Assembly (NCBI RefSeq): GCF_041146795.1
Contig: NC_135172.1
Coordinates: 39,255,623-39,319,622 of the forward strand
Length of the DNA stretch: 64,000 nucleotides
Direction: 5' to 3'
Source of the DNA: Maylandia zebra
Lineage: Eukaryota; Chordata; Actinopteri; Cichliformes; Cichlidae
The notes beneath the pieces are model-generated. The model worked only from the letters and a program-made list of their open reading frames with translations. It did no database searches and was not told the DNA's origin. Both the position numbers and the translations under genes were made by a program. Positions 48,913 through 60,978 of this stretch are shown here, piece after piece; position 1 is the stretch's first letter; each line of letters begins with the position of its first letter.

Positions 48913-50784
48913 TTTTTAGACACCAGAGGGCAGGGTAGCACTGATTTTGAACAGGAGCCATGAAACCACAATGCAGGATTATGCTTTTCAGGTCCTGTCC
49001 TCCAGTAACACTTTAAATCTAAACTGCTGATTGCCCAACCACCTATCTGAGTGATTGGATTTGATCATATCTGATATCCATTTTGATTGACTATCTCATC
49101 ACTGCAATAGCAATTGTTTGCTTTCATCACACTGAGCAGAACACAGACTAACGTATAATGTAGGCCACGGAAGGGTGGGATTACCATAGAGGTAGTTGTA
49201 ATTTGAAAAGAATATTAGACAGTGGAGAGCCAGAATATAAAGACAGAGCAGGATTAAACAGGTCAGGCAAGCATAAAAAATTCCTCTTTCCCCTCAGATT
49301 TTCACTTTGAACAGATTATCATTCTTTCTCCACCTCTGCTTATGACTCACTTCTTTTTTCCCCTTCAGTAATCATCTGTTTCTGACTGCATGTTTGCGTT
49401 GATTTCCAGCAATGATTTATTTTGCTTTGTAAACGATGGAGTAAAAGAAAAAGATCACAGTAAATCAAAGACACAGAAAAAAGAAAAGAAATGCAAAAAA
49501 AGGAAGACTCAGACAGGGATGGAAAGTGTTGCCTAAGCCTGGCATTTCGTTTATTAGTTTTACAATACACAGGGTTGCAGAACAGTCAAAGTAATTACTA
49601 GCATGAGGGGAAGTAGAGTTTCTTCTGTATTCTGTCTATTAAGTAATTTTTTATTATCATTTTTTTGTTGCCCAATATTTACATTCTGCTTATTTGATAA
49701 TACTTTGTATATTTGATTACTTTACATATTTTTTATTGTTAGCCAAATAGTGTGTTTTGGGTTTGTTTGGGGTTTTTTTCTTGGTAATTGTAAAAATCTG
49801 AGGAAAGCATGAATAACCCTGAGTTATTGATATTTTACAAAAACTGTATATCCTAGTATTTAATCCACTACTGTGCTAACAAATTAAATTTCATATTCTA
49901 TCTAAGTGATCGAGTGTTGAGTGGAGAGAGGGGCTAATCTTTATAGTCTGAATATCTCTTTAAATTCTCAATAATTCTCAGTAATTGTCAAAACCGAGAG
50001 ATGTGAATCTAAAGATGAAAGATATAGAAGTAATAAAGATTAAAGGGTACTGACAGTCAACAAGAGACAATGAAACAGCAGGCCAACAGTGAGAACACTC
50101 GCAGCATAATATGCAGCAAATGATATCATCGGAGAGATTATATAAAATCTAAAAAAAGAGAAAAGGATGAAAAAGAGTATGGTGAGGTTAAGTATTGCTT
50201 TAAAGTATGTAATGCACTGCTAGAGCTGACAGATGCTGCCTAGAGAATTAAGCAAAGCTGAGGTTTATCACAGTGAATTTCCCATGACCATCATGTACTT
50301 AAGTGTATGCCTATGTGCACATTGGGTGATAAAGGTACAAACTGTCATATTCATATGTCTATACTACAGTGCCTCAGCCTTGGGGATAAGGGGAAGAGCT
50401 CAGAGTGGAGCTAGTGGTCCTCTGCAGCCCAGACAGATTGGTGAGATAAAGCATTGCCCCTCAATAATTCAAAACAGATGATTGGATGTATAACAAAGTG
50501 TTCTTCAAAGTATTTCTAAGCATTAGTGTAGAAATTTCCAATTTATATGGCTTTTTTGGTCGTTACAATGTGAGGAGTGTCTAGCTGCTACCAAAAACCT
50601 CAAATCAAACTGTTAAGAGCATTTTTCCTTTAAATGTTACACAGTTGTTGACAGAAAAAGTGTAAATTTGGTATAAGATACAAACCAACTAAATACTCTC
50701 AAATCCCAAGAACATTAATATTTATAAACAAGATAACACAATACAAAAGAACAGGTGACATTATGATTTATACATGCTTACTGA
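48913..50784. other. Intergenic DNA
   Basis: AT-rich. No gene, RNA or bounded repeat could be supported; the short open frames lack any recognisable motif. Confidence 0.5.
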
Positions 50785-52043
50785 CAGTGGCGGTCCTAGC
50801 CTGTTTCGCGCCCCGGGCAAACACTCCCTCTGGAGTGTTCACACAAACACACACATATGAAGAGAGAGAGAGAGTATGTATGCAAACGGCTACCAAACAG
50901 CCATCATAATTCCTCATACAATGAGAACAGGACAAATCAACAATTGACAATGACTAAATATTAAAATCTGTAACATAATGTATTGTTTGGAGTTTAGTCT
51001 GTCACTGTTACTATTTTTACCATTTCTTCTTGGACCAACCCACATAACCCACATAATTTCCTTAGGGATTAATAAAGTATTCTGATTCTGATTGTTTCAG
51101 GATGACCTGCCATTATCCAATGACACATCTACTTACCTGTATCTTTTGCTCGTTTCTCCTCCTCTTCTTTTCTCTTTTTTCTAAACTGAGGACCTGATGG
51201 CTCTGAACTTTTCTTGTCCATCTTCCATTGGATTTAATTTTGCACTCCAGTATGAACACCCATCCCTCAACCCCAGGATCACCACAACATAACCTAATAG
51301 ACCTACACCTTAGTTCACAGATTCACTTTGTCTAGGGTGCATTTCTGAGATTTCACACAACCCAGGATTTAAATCATGAATACATAATGGGCTTGGATTT
51401 ACAACATTATGAATGTTGTGTGTGAGCCTTTAAATCATCAAACTGTAAATTTTAAATTTCAAATTGTTATTGATCCCTTTACCCCGAGTCCTAAAGTGTA
51501 TATTTATTTTCTTACTCTTCTTATATTTATTGTTTGTTTACTTGCACTGCTGTAACTGGAGCCTTGTCGTCTCTTCTCTCTATATACTGGACTGTATGTA
51601 GCGGAGATGACAATAACGTTTACTTTGACTTCAGCAGCGAGCAGGCGCACGGAGGGCTCTTCCGCTCACTTTTCGAGTATAGAATTTCGAAAAAACATCA
51701 GTGCAAATTATAAGTCTGTATCATAATGTCCGCTGTTTTCGTGTTTGTTGGTTTGTTTGTTTTTTTGTTTTATTTTGCGAGTTGGTTATTAGATGCTGCT
51801 CAAGCCGGTCAGAGAATTCCCCACCTCCGCCCCCCTCCCCCCCTCCTCCCTGCGCCGCCAGCAGCAGGCTCACCTCGCAAACGAAGGGCGCCCTTACCCC
51901 CAGCAAATGGGCGATAGAAAACCGATCGGTGCATATGTCATTCCCAGTATGCGCTGACTGACGCCGATGCCCGTGATGTCGCCCCCCACCACGATGCTGC
52001 CCCGGGCAACCGCCCGTGTCGCCCGTATCTAAAACCGCTACTG
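50785..52043. mobile_element. 1259-bp hAT-like element with LINE pieces inside
   Basis: Left end CAGTGGCGGTCCTAG at 50785; right end CTAAAACCGCTACTG to 52043, an inverted match with a few changes. Subterminal CGCCCCGGGCAA occurs near both ends. Flanks CTTACTGA and CTTACACA (5 of 8 identical) may be a decayed target duplication. LINE-type 3' ends near 51050-51090 and 51480-51640 lie within it, so it is an older, composite copy. Confidence 0.7.
51480..51640 (+). repeat. LINE-like 3' end
   Basis: TTTACTTGCACTGCTGTAAC, GGAGCCTTGTCGTCTC and GAGATGACAATAACGTTTAC with TTTGACTTC is a recurrent fish LINE 3' UTR end. No coding part is attached. Confidence 0.55.
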
Positions 52044-53504
52044 CTTACACATTCCAAAAATACTCTTAAGTTATTTTATTAGGTATGTTGTATTCTTGTA
52101 CAGCACTTTGGTCAACGCTCCTGTTGTAATTAAATGTGCTATATAAATAAATAAACTATAAACTAAAACTATAATAAAAGATCACATAAACTGGAGAAGT
52201 GGAAGTATTTTACTTACCCCTGCATAGAAGAATGAGTCATCTAGGGGTTTTGTATGGTTACGAAGAAACTCCTGACACAAAGGCTGTTTGTTTGTGTCAG
52301 ACTTCGACTGTGGTCGAGGACACTTCTAAAAGTTTGCACTCCTCCTCTTTTTTACTTGCCACTGCACAATATGTCTCAGTGCAAGATCAGGCGTGTGTGT
52401 GTTTGTCAATGCTTGAAAGACAAAATTTCCTGTATTGCATTAGCCTACATATAGTTGTAACTGAATTTCATTTACTTCTTTGAATTTTATTTTAAAGGAA
52501 GTACATTTTGTAATCTTCTTTCTTCATTTCTTCTTTGTCTTTAGGCAGAATTAAGGTCAAACATAGGTGAAAGTGTTAAAAGTTGATAACTGGTTCATTA
52601 CTGCTGAACTGATCGATTCTGGCTCCATTCTGTTTTTTCTTGTATTCTGCTGGAATCAATGTGCATGATTCACAGTTTATACAGCTTCTCGATTCATTCT
52701 TTCTCTTAATCGAGCTGTTTTAGCAGCACCCCCTTTAAGCCTCTGTAACGCGTGGTTGAGCAGTGAAGGCAGAAATGAAGGACCTTTAAAAGAGTTCAGC
52801 AGTTCAAGCGTCTTTTTAACTGTCCCTTTCCCATTACAACAGTGGATTAGTGCAGCAGATTAACAGTGCAGGTCAATTTGGCCAAAACTAAGAAAATGAC
52901 TTAAAGTAGATTGGAAAAAAAATGTAATTGGGAATCTCTAGCAATGAAGATGAAAGTCTCACAAATATATTAACTAAGAAAACAGATTTGTATCATGCAT
53001 CAATTCAGTTGTGCCTTTGGCAGTACAGTCGCTGTGGCTTGCTTAAAACAGTTTCCTGAAATAAATGGATTCTTAAGAAAAGATGTCGATAGGAAGGAGA
53101 TCCTCCCATAGGAAGAAATAACATTTTTTTCCACTATCCCAAGTGAATTATGTAACTAATCGAAAACCTGATTTCAAATATTTTGAAAACTCCCCGTCCT
53201 TCATGTCAATTTTGGCTGATTACACAGGAATCCATGGGTGACCAGAAAAGGAATTCAAAATGTTGCACAATGGTTTAGTTGTTCATGAGTCAAACCAAAG
53301 GAAGTCAGCAAAAGTAGTTATTTAGAGTGGCGTGGAGCCTGAGCTTATGGCTTACAGGGATAACACATATTTATGACAACTTCATTATTGCAAACTCTCA
53401 TGTTTAGCATGAGAATTCAGCAGTGAAACAGTAAATGCCACTAAACAAAAACACAAGGAAGGAATTACATGAAGACATAATTTGCGGTGCATTCAGAAAT
53501 ATAC
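52044..53504. other. Intergenic DNA with a LINE-like tail
   Basis: About 52080-52170 (GTACAGCACTTTGGTCAACG, then AAATGTGCTATATAAATAAA) is another LINE-like 3' end. No gene is supported in the remaining 1.3 kb. Confidence 0.45.
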
Positions 53505-54177
53505 TCTGTTGTGGCTTCTGCTATCTTTTATCTTTTATGGTGTGGTCTGCTGGGGCGGCAGCATCTCTGCTGGGGACAGGAAGAGACTGAACAGGGTGAT
53601 CCGAAGGGCCAGCTCTGTTCTAGGATGCCCTCTGGACCCAGTGGAGGTGGTGAGTGACAGGAGAACGGCGGCTAAGCTGTCATCCCTGTTGGACAACATC
53701 TCCCACCCCATGCAGCAGACTGTGACAGCACTGAGCAGCTCCTTCAGTGGGAGACTGCGGCACCCACGGTGTGGGACGGAGAGATTTCGCAGGTCTTTCC
53801 TCCCCACTGCTGTCAGACTCCATAATAAAGACTTTAACTGATCAAGCACACACATCCATACATATGCAATAACACTAAGTGCAATAATCCTTTCTGTCAT
53901 CGTTGTATTTTTACTCAGTTGTATATAGTATTTGTATTTGTATTCTATTTTTATCTTATTGTATATTTATTTTTATTTTATTCTACTGTATATAGTATTT
54001 TATTCTATTCTGTACAGTTGTGTACTGTATTTATTCTTATTGTATTCTAATTTTTGCCTCATAACTTTTGCACTGTCCACTTCCTGCTGTGACAAAACAA
54101 ATTTCCCACGTGTGGGACTAATAAAGGTTATCTTATCTTATCTTATCTTATCTTATCTTATCTTATCTTATCTTATT
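53505..54177 (+). mobile_element. 5'-truncated LINE with (TTATC)n tail
   Basis: A short ORF2 end (stop at 53839-53841), a 3' UTR rich in TATTTTATTCTA words, then CCACGTGTGGGACTAATAAA followed by TTATC repeats (about 54127-54177). The pentamer tail and protein fit the L2/Rex1/CR1 group. Confidence 0.85.
53512..53841 (+). pseudogene. LINE ORF2 C-terminal end
   Basis: Encodes the last 110 or so residues: FYGVVCWGGSISAGDRKRLN, RRASSVLGCPLDPVEVVSDR, and FRRSFLPTAVRLHNKDFN. The same closing FFPTAVRLLN-type motif occurs in the LINE at 1862-3711, showing the two belong to related lineages. No RT catalytic motif remains. Confidence 0.85.
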
Positions 54178-54859
54178 CAGAAAGCACACATCAAAGTCAC
54201 AAATATCTTATTTCTTTGTTCCCCAGTGCTCAGGACTTTCTATTTTATAGATATTTTAACAATACCACTGCTTAAAATTTAAAAGACCCAGGTACATCAA
54301 AGTGCTTCACAGATGAGCTACATTTGCAGGGTTACAATAATAAAGGAGCAAAGAAAATACAGTTATCATTACAGATGGTGGCGTGGCACAAGCGCAAACC
54401 GGGGAAAAGTTAAAATCTAATTTGTTTAGAAGGCTGGAAATGGATTCTGGGATATTGCATTTCATCATTTCGAGCTGATTGAAGACCAAAACAGCCAATC
54501 AGATTTTTTTGCATCCAAGTCTGGGATTGGTTGGTTTTGTTTCACAATTATAACGGTGTACAGAAAGAGTTGAATGCGCACGGGCAGAAATGTTGAGAGC
54601 GCAAGCAACACGTTGCAAGCAAGCGCAAATGTAAAAACTGAGCGAGAGGGGTTGCTATTGTGTGTGTGTATGGATAATAGCAAACACTGAAATACATCTT
54701 TTGCACGCCGCAATGAATTTTGTTCACTCAAATTTAGCTTTTCTTCGCTCAAAATAAATTTCTCCTCAAAATACAACACTTGCACCTGCAGATTTTTTTT
54801 TACGTGCACTCAGAATAGTGGCACAAAAATAACGCCATAGAATTTAAGCGTGCACATGA
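54178..54859. other. Intergenic DNA
   Basis: No gene or bounded repeat could be supported. The minus-strand open frame at 54465-54809 has no recognisable motif. Confidence 0.4.
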
Positions 54860-55005
54860 CTCATAATAATAATAATGGGTTGCATTTATATAGTGCGTTT
54901 TTGGGACTGCTTTACAATACCACTATTCATTCACTCTCACATTCATACACTGGTGAAGGCAAGCTACAGTTGTAGCCACAGCTGCCCTGGGGCAGACTGA
55001 CTCAA
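54860..55005 (+). repeat. Common fish dispersed repeat
   Basis: TGGGTTGCATTTATATAGTG with TTTACAATACCACTATTCAT, ACACTGGTGAAGGCAAGCTA and GCCACAGCTGCCCTGGGGCA is a familiar teleost repeat, probably a retroelement 3' end. It is preceded by (AAT)n. Confidence 0.65.
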
Positions 55006-56882
55006 CAGTTAAGTTATCAGTTTGCAATTCTCCCAGGCACAGAGACAAGAGGAGTTAGGCTACACGGTAAATCACAAACTTAATTAAAAATGCCCCACAA
55101 GTAGCAACATGAAACTAATTTTTGTTTCACTTTTTCTACATATGTGAAGCCCAATTCCAATTTGATTAATGTGAGCAAAAGGGCCACATGCTTTGGTATA
55201 TGTCTAACAGCATTATGGTCACAGATATTTTTATAAAATATTACATTTAGTCTGTTTAATCCATGTGCAGTTATTTTGATAGTACCAAAAACGTTCAGCC
55301 AAATGGAGCATATGCCACACAACTAACATAACTTTATTTTACCAATTTCAGTGTAAGTTCTCTCCCATTGTGTCCATCATTGTTAATATGTGTTTTGCAA
55401 ATGTTTCGTCCTTGCTCCATTTCAAAAACAACACCAAATATTGAAACAGATGAATGGAATTCAGCCTCAATGAACATTTTCCAACTGTTTCTAAAAATGT
55501 CTTCTGTGAAAACAACTTTATATTTTAAACCACATAATGGTTTAAATGATAAATTACTGTAATTATGCAGAATGAAACATGTTGATAGTAGTTTGGCTTG
55601 GACGGAGACGGAAGTAGAGTGTTCTTCATAGATCCTTACAGTAACTGTGCTTCATCTTAATTTCTTCTAACCGCACCAGTTGGATTTTTCTCCTTTCCCA
55701 CCCCGCTTTGTCATCTTTTTGGCTTCTCTTATGGGAAAACTGTAATTGCAGTTTCTAAATCATTTACTATTACCATTCCTGCCCCAACAAAGCTAGTAAT
55801 TTGCTTTTTTATACACCCAGTAAGTGAAACATGGAAACATTATTTACAGAGATGTATTGCAGCATTAATCTGATAAACGTCTTAACCTTTTTAAAATAAG
55901 ACAGACAGACAGATAGATAGATAGATCCCCCTACTGTAAATCTATACTGTACAGAGATATAGATGGGTTGCAGGATATGAAAGAAAACAACCTTCTTCTT
56001 CTTTTTTAATCAGCATTTTTCGTGTCTACATGTTGGGTCTTTTTCTGTTGATCCCTCCTCTGTTTTTCTTTGAAATCCTTTTGGATTCTCTTGTGGAATC
56101 ATGTCGTTTTCTTTCCCTGAAACTATTCCTGCCCCACCTATTTTAGGAATGGTTCAGTTCTAAGGGAGTCCTTCCCTCTAGATCTATGTCTGCATCTTCA
56201 CATTTTGGTCTCAGAGCCAAAATTTTAAGAGACTTCTTACTATCATTCTGTACACTGTTTTGCGAGATACATTTCTATATTGGGAATATAGTAAACAATG
56301 GGAAGCAGTATTAGGTCCAGAGGATTGAGGACAAGCCTACATCAACATCGGAAGAGACGAGATCAGAGTGAGAGTGAGCAAATAAATACGGGATTACTGG
56401 AGATGTCACAAACACAGACAGGAAATGGTGTCAGGCTCAAAAAAGATCTATGTTAACCACTGTCATTGACACACTTATAAACATCTCAATATTTTGATAC
56501 CTGCTTGTTAATTGGTCAGTTTCTACATAAACTGGAAAGAGACATTTAAAAATATATTTATTTACATTTTGGGAAGACTTCTGCTTATAATAATCTGTGC
56601 CTTGATGGGCTTTTCTGGAGAATTTAGCACATGTGTGACACAGAAGTATTTACAGGGGAACAACTACGAGCAAAGGATAGTAGAAACACACCGATTGAAA
56701 AGTGAGTGAGGGATGTAGATACTGTACAGGAGGAGTGAAAGATAGAGAGAGTAAAACTGAGGGATGAGAGAAGGAGGAGCGATAGCAGCAGGAGATATGC
56801 CTCAGATGCTCTGGGGACAGATAAAGAGGAGGAGCGTGACACAGAGAGAAAGAGGACGTCTCTTTGAAGCAGGACTGTAAAA
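55006..56882. other. Intergenic DNA and 5' UTR of the next gene
   Basis: Contains a short (GACA)n(GATA)n microsatellite at about 55903-55926. About 56700-56882 is purine-rich (GAGAG/AGGAGG words) and precedes the ATG at 56883, so it is probably 5' UTR. Nothing else is supported. Confidence 0.45.
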
Positions 56883-57455
56883 ATGACTGATGTGAAAAAT
56901 TCATCATCTGTGGAGTTGCCAGAGGGGAAGTTAATGAAGAAGGTCAGTGCATGTAGATGCAAAAATATGCAAACTCCTGTCAATGATGCTCTTAAACATC
57001 CCACGTGGTTTAACTTCTGAGGTCTGGCTGGTACTAATTTATTTTTTAAGTTAATGCCACAATGCTTAACGCTCATAATGTTACAAACCAAATGGAGTTT
57101 TATGCACTTAAACACAACATTATCACAGAAGACGCTTATATTTGTCAGAAACTAAACCATCAATGATCAACAGCTACATTTTTATTAATTTTGTGAGAGC
57201 CAACTTTTCTGAGTTGGTACATCATAAACTGTGTATTGAACGCTTATGATTTGTTTGTGCTCTCTTCTCCAGGGTTCAATCAAGAAGAAAATTGAATCAT
57301 TCAGGAGATGGAGTTCAGCTAGCATCAAGAGACCACCAAAGCCCAAGGCCAAGACTTTGAGTCTGTCCTCCCCAGTGGGAGACCCAGATGACATCTGGCT
57401 GGAAGAAGGTGACAAGAGGAAGCTACGCCCTATTGTTGACTCTGTCTTTGGACAG
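56883..57455 (+). CDS. First two coding exons of an unrecognised gene (81 aa, partial)
   Basis: Exon 1, 56883-56942, encodes MTDVKNSSSVELPEGKLMKK and ends at a GTCAGT donor. Exon 2, 57273-57455, follows the acceptor CTCTTCTCCAG and ends at GTAGGT. Both exons are multiples of three (phase 0). The peptide is strongly basic early on (SIKKKIESFRRWSSASIKRP, then PPKPKAK), then acidic (DPDDIWLEEGDKRK) and ends IVDSVFGQ. It has no signal peptide or membrane segment. RRWSS and similar sites suggest basophilic kinase targets. No further exon could be found before the Gypsy element that starts near 59 kb, so the gene must continue beyond it. Product not recognised. Confidence 0.6.
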
Positions 57456-58376
57456 GTAGGTGACTGAACTGGGAACTATGTAAAGCCAAGATATATAATT
57501 AGACTGTCATTTTTAAGGGTTCTTTTTTTTTTAAGGGTGTGTCTTTCCTTATAAGGCATGGGATGTTACAATATCATATTGCTATATGTATAAATCATAT
57601 ATAGCAGCACCCTTTTTGAAAAATGGCTCACAAATATAGTGTTAAAACATTATATATCCATATCTCTTTAACTATTTAGATTACGTTTAGATCTGTTGTG
57701 CAGTAGCGTGAGGTGTTTGTTTGCAGTAGTGAAAATTGTGCGCATAACATTTTTGCAACAGAGTATATTTTGACTGGTTACACATTAGTAAGAACCAGCC
57801 TGTATTATTAAAGAAGGATTATTTAAATTTAGATCAGCAGAACACTTGGAGGAAACACACATTCCTTGAGGATTGGAAGGGTAATAAACCTGCCAGGGCA
57901 AGCTTTAATTCAGACATAGTGTGAAACAGATGAAAAAGATAAAAATGTACCTAAAAAGTGTGTATTTGTTAGTGGCAGCCTTGTGAACTTGTTTTGCAGT
58001 CTTTAATAAGTAGTCAGCGTAGTTAGTAATCTGTCCCATAGTAAAAATTTCTGTGTGTATAAGCCAAGACTTCAGTTTCATGTATAATTTCTTGCCATGT
58101 ACTTTTTTCTGTTCTCACTGGTTTGATCCAGATATTTTTGGTGTATTTTAATGTGTTGCAATAGCAAATCTTCCACATTGTTTTTGGCAGTTATGGCTTC
58201 CAGTTTCATCCACTTCCTGTTTATGTTTGTGGTGTTACTGAAGAAAAGACGAAAGCTTGTTATTTATATTCTCATATATATAAAATATTTCTTTTGCCTG
58301 TGTAGCTTCTTTTAGACACCAAAACTATTTGGCAGAAACAGCTGGAACCAGTGCATATGGAGCCAGTTTTCCCATC

Positions 58377-58411
<35 letters not shown>

Positions 58412-59002
58412 ACTTCCTGGGAAGGTTTCAAAAAACCTCCACGGATTATAATGGAAAGATTAGAGTTGACCTTGTTTAGAGGTGTCCTGACAACAGGTTT
58501 GCTTTTTTGTTGTATATGGGAGAAATGTAAAAGCATCACAGGAATTTCTTTTACCTTAAAAAATAAATCCCTGATGATGACTAACTGTACCCTTGTGTAC
58601 CCTGTACCCTTTTAACATGAAAGGCAAACACTGCCTTACGGTAGTTCAAGCAATCAAATGTGTTTAAATTTAAACAAAATAACAGTTCTGAGGCACAAAT
58701 GATAATCCTGCTTTGTGCCTTCCTTTGTTAAATAGCAAACCTTTTAGGTTTATTAGTTATTGGGGATGTTGAGTGGCATTTTAATTAGAAAAAGAATGGC
58801 AGAAATAGCTATACCAATTGCAACACAGTTTTGATCAGTGGTCAAAAGGTCACCTGGGATTAGAGTCATAAACTAACAATCATTAAATGTTCTTTAAAGC
58901 CATCTGAAAAGAAAACTAGGCTGTGTTTTGACATGTTTTTATATTTCCCCTTTTTTTCTTAGTTTCATCTCCAGTTCTCATTATTCAGATGAGTCATCCA
59001 TA
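57456..59002 (+). other. Intron of the unrecognised gene
   Basis: Starts with GTAGGT. AT-rich, with an (AAT)n microsatellite at about 58378-58411. No third exon could be supported. Confidence 0.4.
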
Positions 59003-60105
59003 TGTAGCCGCTAAACTGGTGGAACTAAATCTTCACCACCACGCCTATACAAGCAGAAAGGGGAGTGAGTGGGTCAGCGCTCAGAGCACAGAAATTTAGC
59101 TGGCTTCAAACACACCATTTATTTTCAGGATAAAACACAGTCAGAACCCCAAATACAAGCTAAAATCCCCGTATACAATAAAAATAGTGTTTACAACCCG
59201 CTAAAAACCCTGCCGGCAGGAATGATTAAACGCTAAAAACACAAAGCTAAATGAATGTTTTTCCCTATACTAAAAACTCCCCCCCAGGGTCCTAATTCTC
59301 CCAGTCCAGCAACACACGGGCAAATTCTCCTGAGCTGAGAGAGACAGGAGAGGAACTCCTCTTCCGGGATGTGGACTCTCGCCAGCAGAAGACCAGGGAG
59401 GAGGCTCCTATCTCCACCTGACTGTGCGCAATCGTGCAGTCCAGCTACTCTCCACCTCCGCGCACGGCCTCCCTCGTAGCTCCGCCCTGAAACAACAGAC
59501 ACGGGCCAGCAACGTTGTCAGCGCAGCCGCTGTCACCCTTCCCCGGCAAAGCTACTCCTAGCGCCCAACAGTGGGAAAGCGATACTCACAGATGCAGGCA
59601 GAGGCGTACCCCTGCCCTACTGTGGATTTCACGCGTCGCCTCCCACGGTCGCTATTCTGTCCGTCGGGACTGGATCGCCGGGTTGTGCTGGCCGATCGCC
59701 GAATGTCTCGTGGCGCCCCACAGTCAGGCCAGAGGTCCTTCTTCTCATATGCTGGCTTGCACACGTTTTGTTTTCCAGCTCTCCACTTTTCGTGTGTCTC
59801 TCTCTTTTTTGTCTTTGCGCTCACTATCTCCCTTAAGTCAGTTTGGTGGCTGATAGGCCACCTCGGGGAACGCCCCCACCTCACAGGTGCCTACAATTGT
59901 CCGCTTAATCCACAGTGGAATAATAAAAAACATATTGTTCAATCAACACTATAAATATGGAGATAAAATCATGCAATAGGAATATCAATAAACAAACATG
60001 CAATATCACTATTACAATAAAATCATGCAAATAAAATCGACACCCTGTACCAACACAGTCTGATCCAAAACAAGATATAAAAACACAATTTTCCACTGTG
60101 TGACA
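59003..60105 (-). repeat. Probable 3' LTR of the Ty3/Gypsy element
   Basis: On the minus strand the LTR would begin TGTCACACAGTGG directly after the purine tract GTGGGGGGA (60106-60114) and end GTTTAGCGGCTACA at 59003, giving TG...CA borders over 1103 bp. AAATAAATGG on the minus strand near 59120 may be the poly(A) signal. The partner LTR is outside the window, so the left border and target duplication cannot be verified. Confidence 0.6.
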
Positions 60106-60141
60106 TCCCCCCACATTTTACCTGTGACAGTCCCTGTCACC

Positions 60142-60978
60142 CTAGTCAAGTGACCTGTAACGGGCGGGTGGCTGACCAAAATTAGGCCTTGTCGAGCGGC
60201 GCACCTCTGACAACTCTCCCGGCTGCTGGGCTGGGGCGCTGGGCACAAAACCATAAAATGGAGGCTCAACTAGCACCTCTCCCTCAACGCTGACTTCCTG
60301 CCCCTCTGAGTGGTAGTCTGCTGCAGGGGTAACGCACAACTTTAGTGCATTCCGATGGAGGACCTTCTCCCCCCCCCCTTTCTCCGGATGCACCCTATAT
60401 ACTACACCGGTATTGCCAACTTCTTCCACTACCACATACGACTCTGAGCTCCAACCTGGGTGCAACTTGCCTCGTCCCTGCCTATTCCTGTCCCTTATCC
60501 AAACTCTCTCGCCTGGCACCAACGGCAGGGCCCGTGCACTTCGGTCATAAGCCCTCTTGTTTTGGGTGGCTGCTGCCCTCATCTTCTTCTTAGCCATCTC
60601 ATAGGCAAAGGATAGTTTCTGGTGATGGTCCTTAACCCACCCTCCCAGGTTGTGGCATGGAGAATCCCGCTCAACACCTAGGTTCAAATCCACTGGCTGC
60701 CTCAAATGCCGCCCAAACATCAGGTACGACGGCGCATACCCTGTGGCACTATGGACAGTATTATTATATGCTTGTAAGAGCTCTGGGAGATATTCTGGCC
60801 ACCTCTGTTGTCTCTCTGACTCTAGGGACCGAAGCATGTGCAGCAATGTCTGGTTCATCCTCTCAACCCCACCATTTCCAGCCGGATGGTATGGGGTGGT
60901 CTTGCTTTTTGTAATGCCATAGCACTTACACAGCTGGTACATCAGGGCAGACTCAAAACTACCACCTCTATCTGAGTG
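60142..60978 (-). pseudogene. Integrase C-terminal part, out of frame with pol
   Basis: Starts in frame at about 60978 within the integrase core (SDRGGSFESALM holds the second catalytic Asp), continues with TTPYHPAGNGGVERMNQTL, which has the final catalytic Glu, and ends with a GPY/F-type C-terminal module (RVWIRDRNRQGRGKL, then VVVEEVGNTGVVYRV). It is in a different frame from the upstream pol. The join lacks the core segment between the first and second catalytic Asp, by inference about 30-40 residues, so integrase is inactive in this copy. Confidence 0.85.

Noticed and set aside
60106-60150. Envelope gene in the Gypsy element
   Set aside because: Only a few dozen bases separate the integrase stop from the polypurine tract and LTR, so no env fits.
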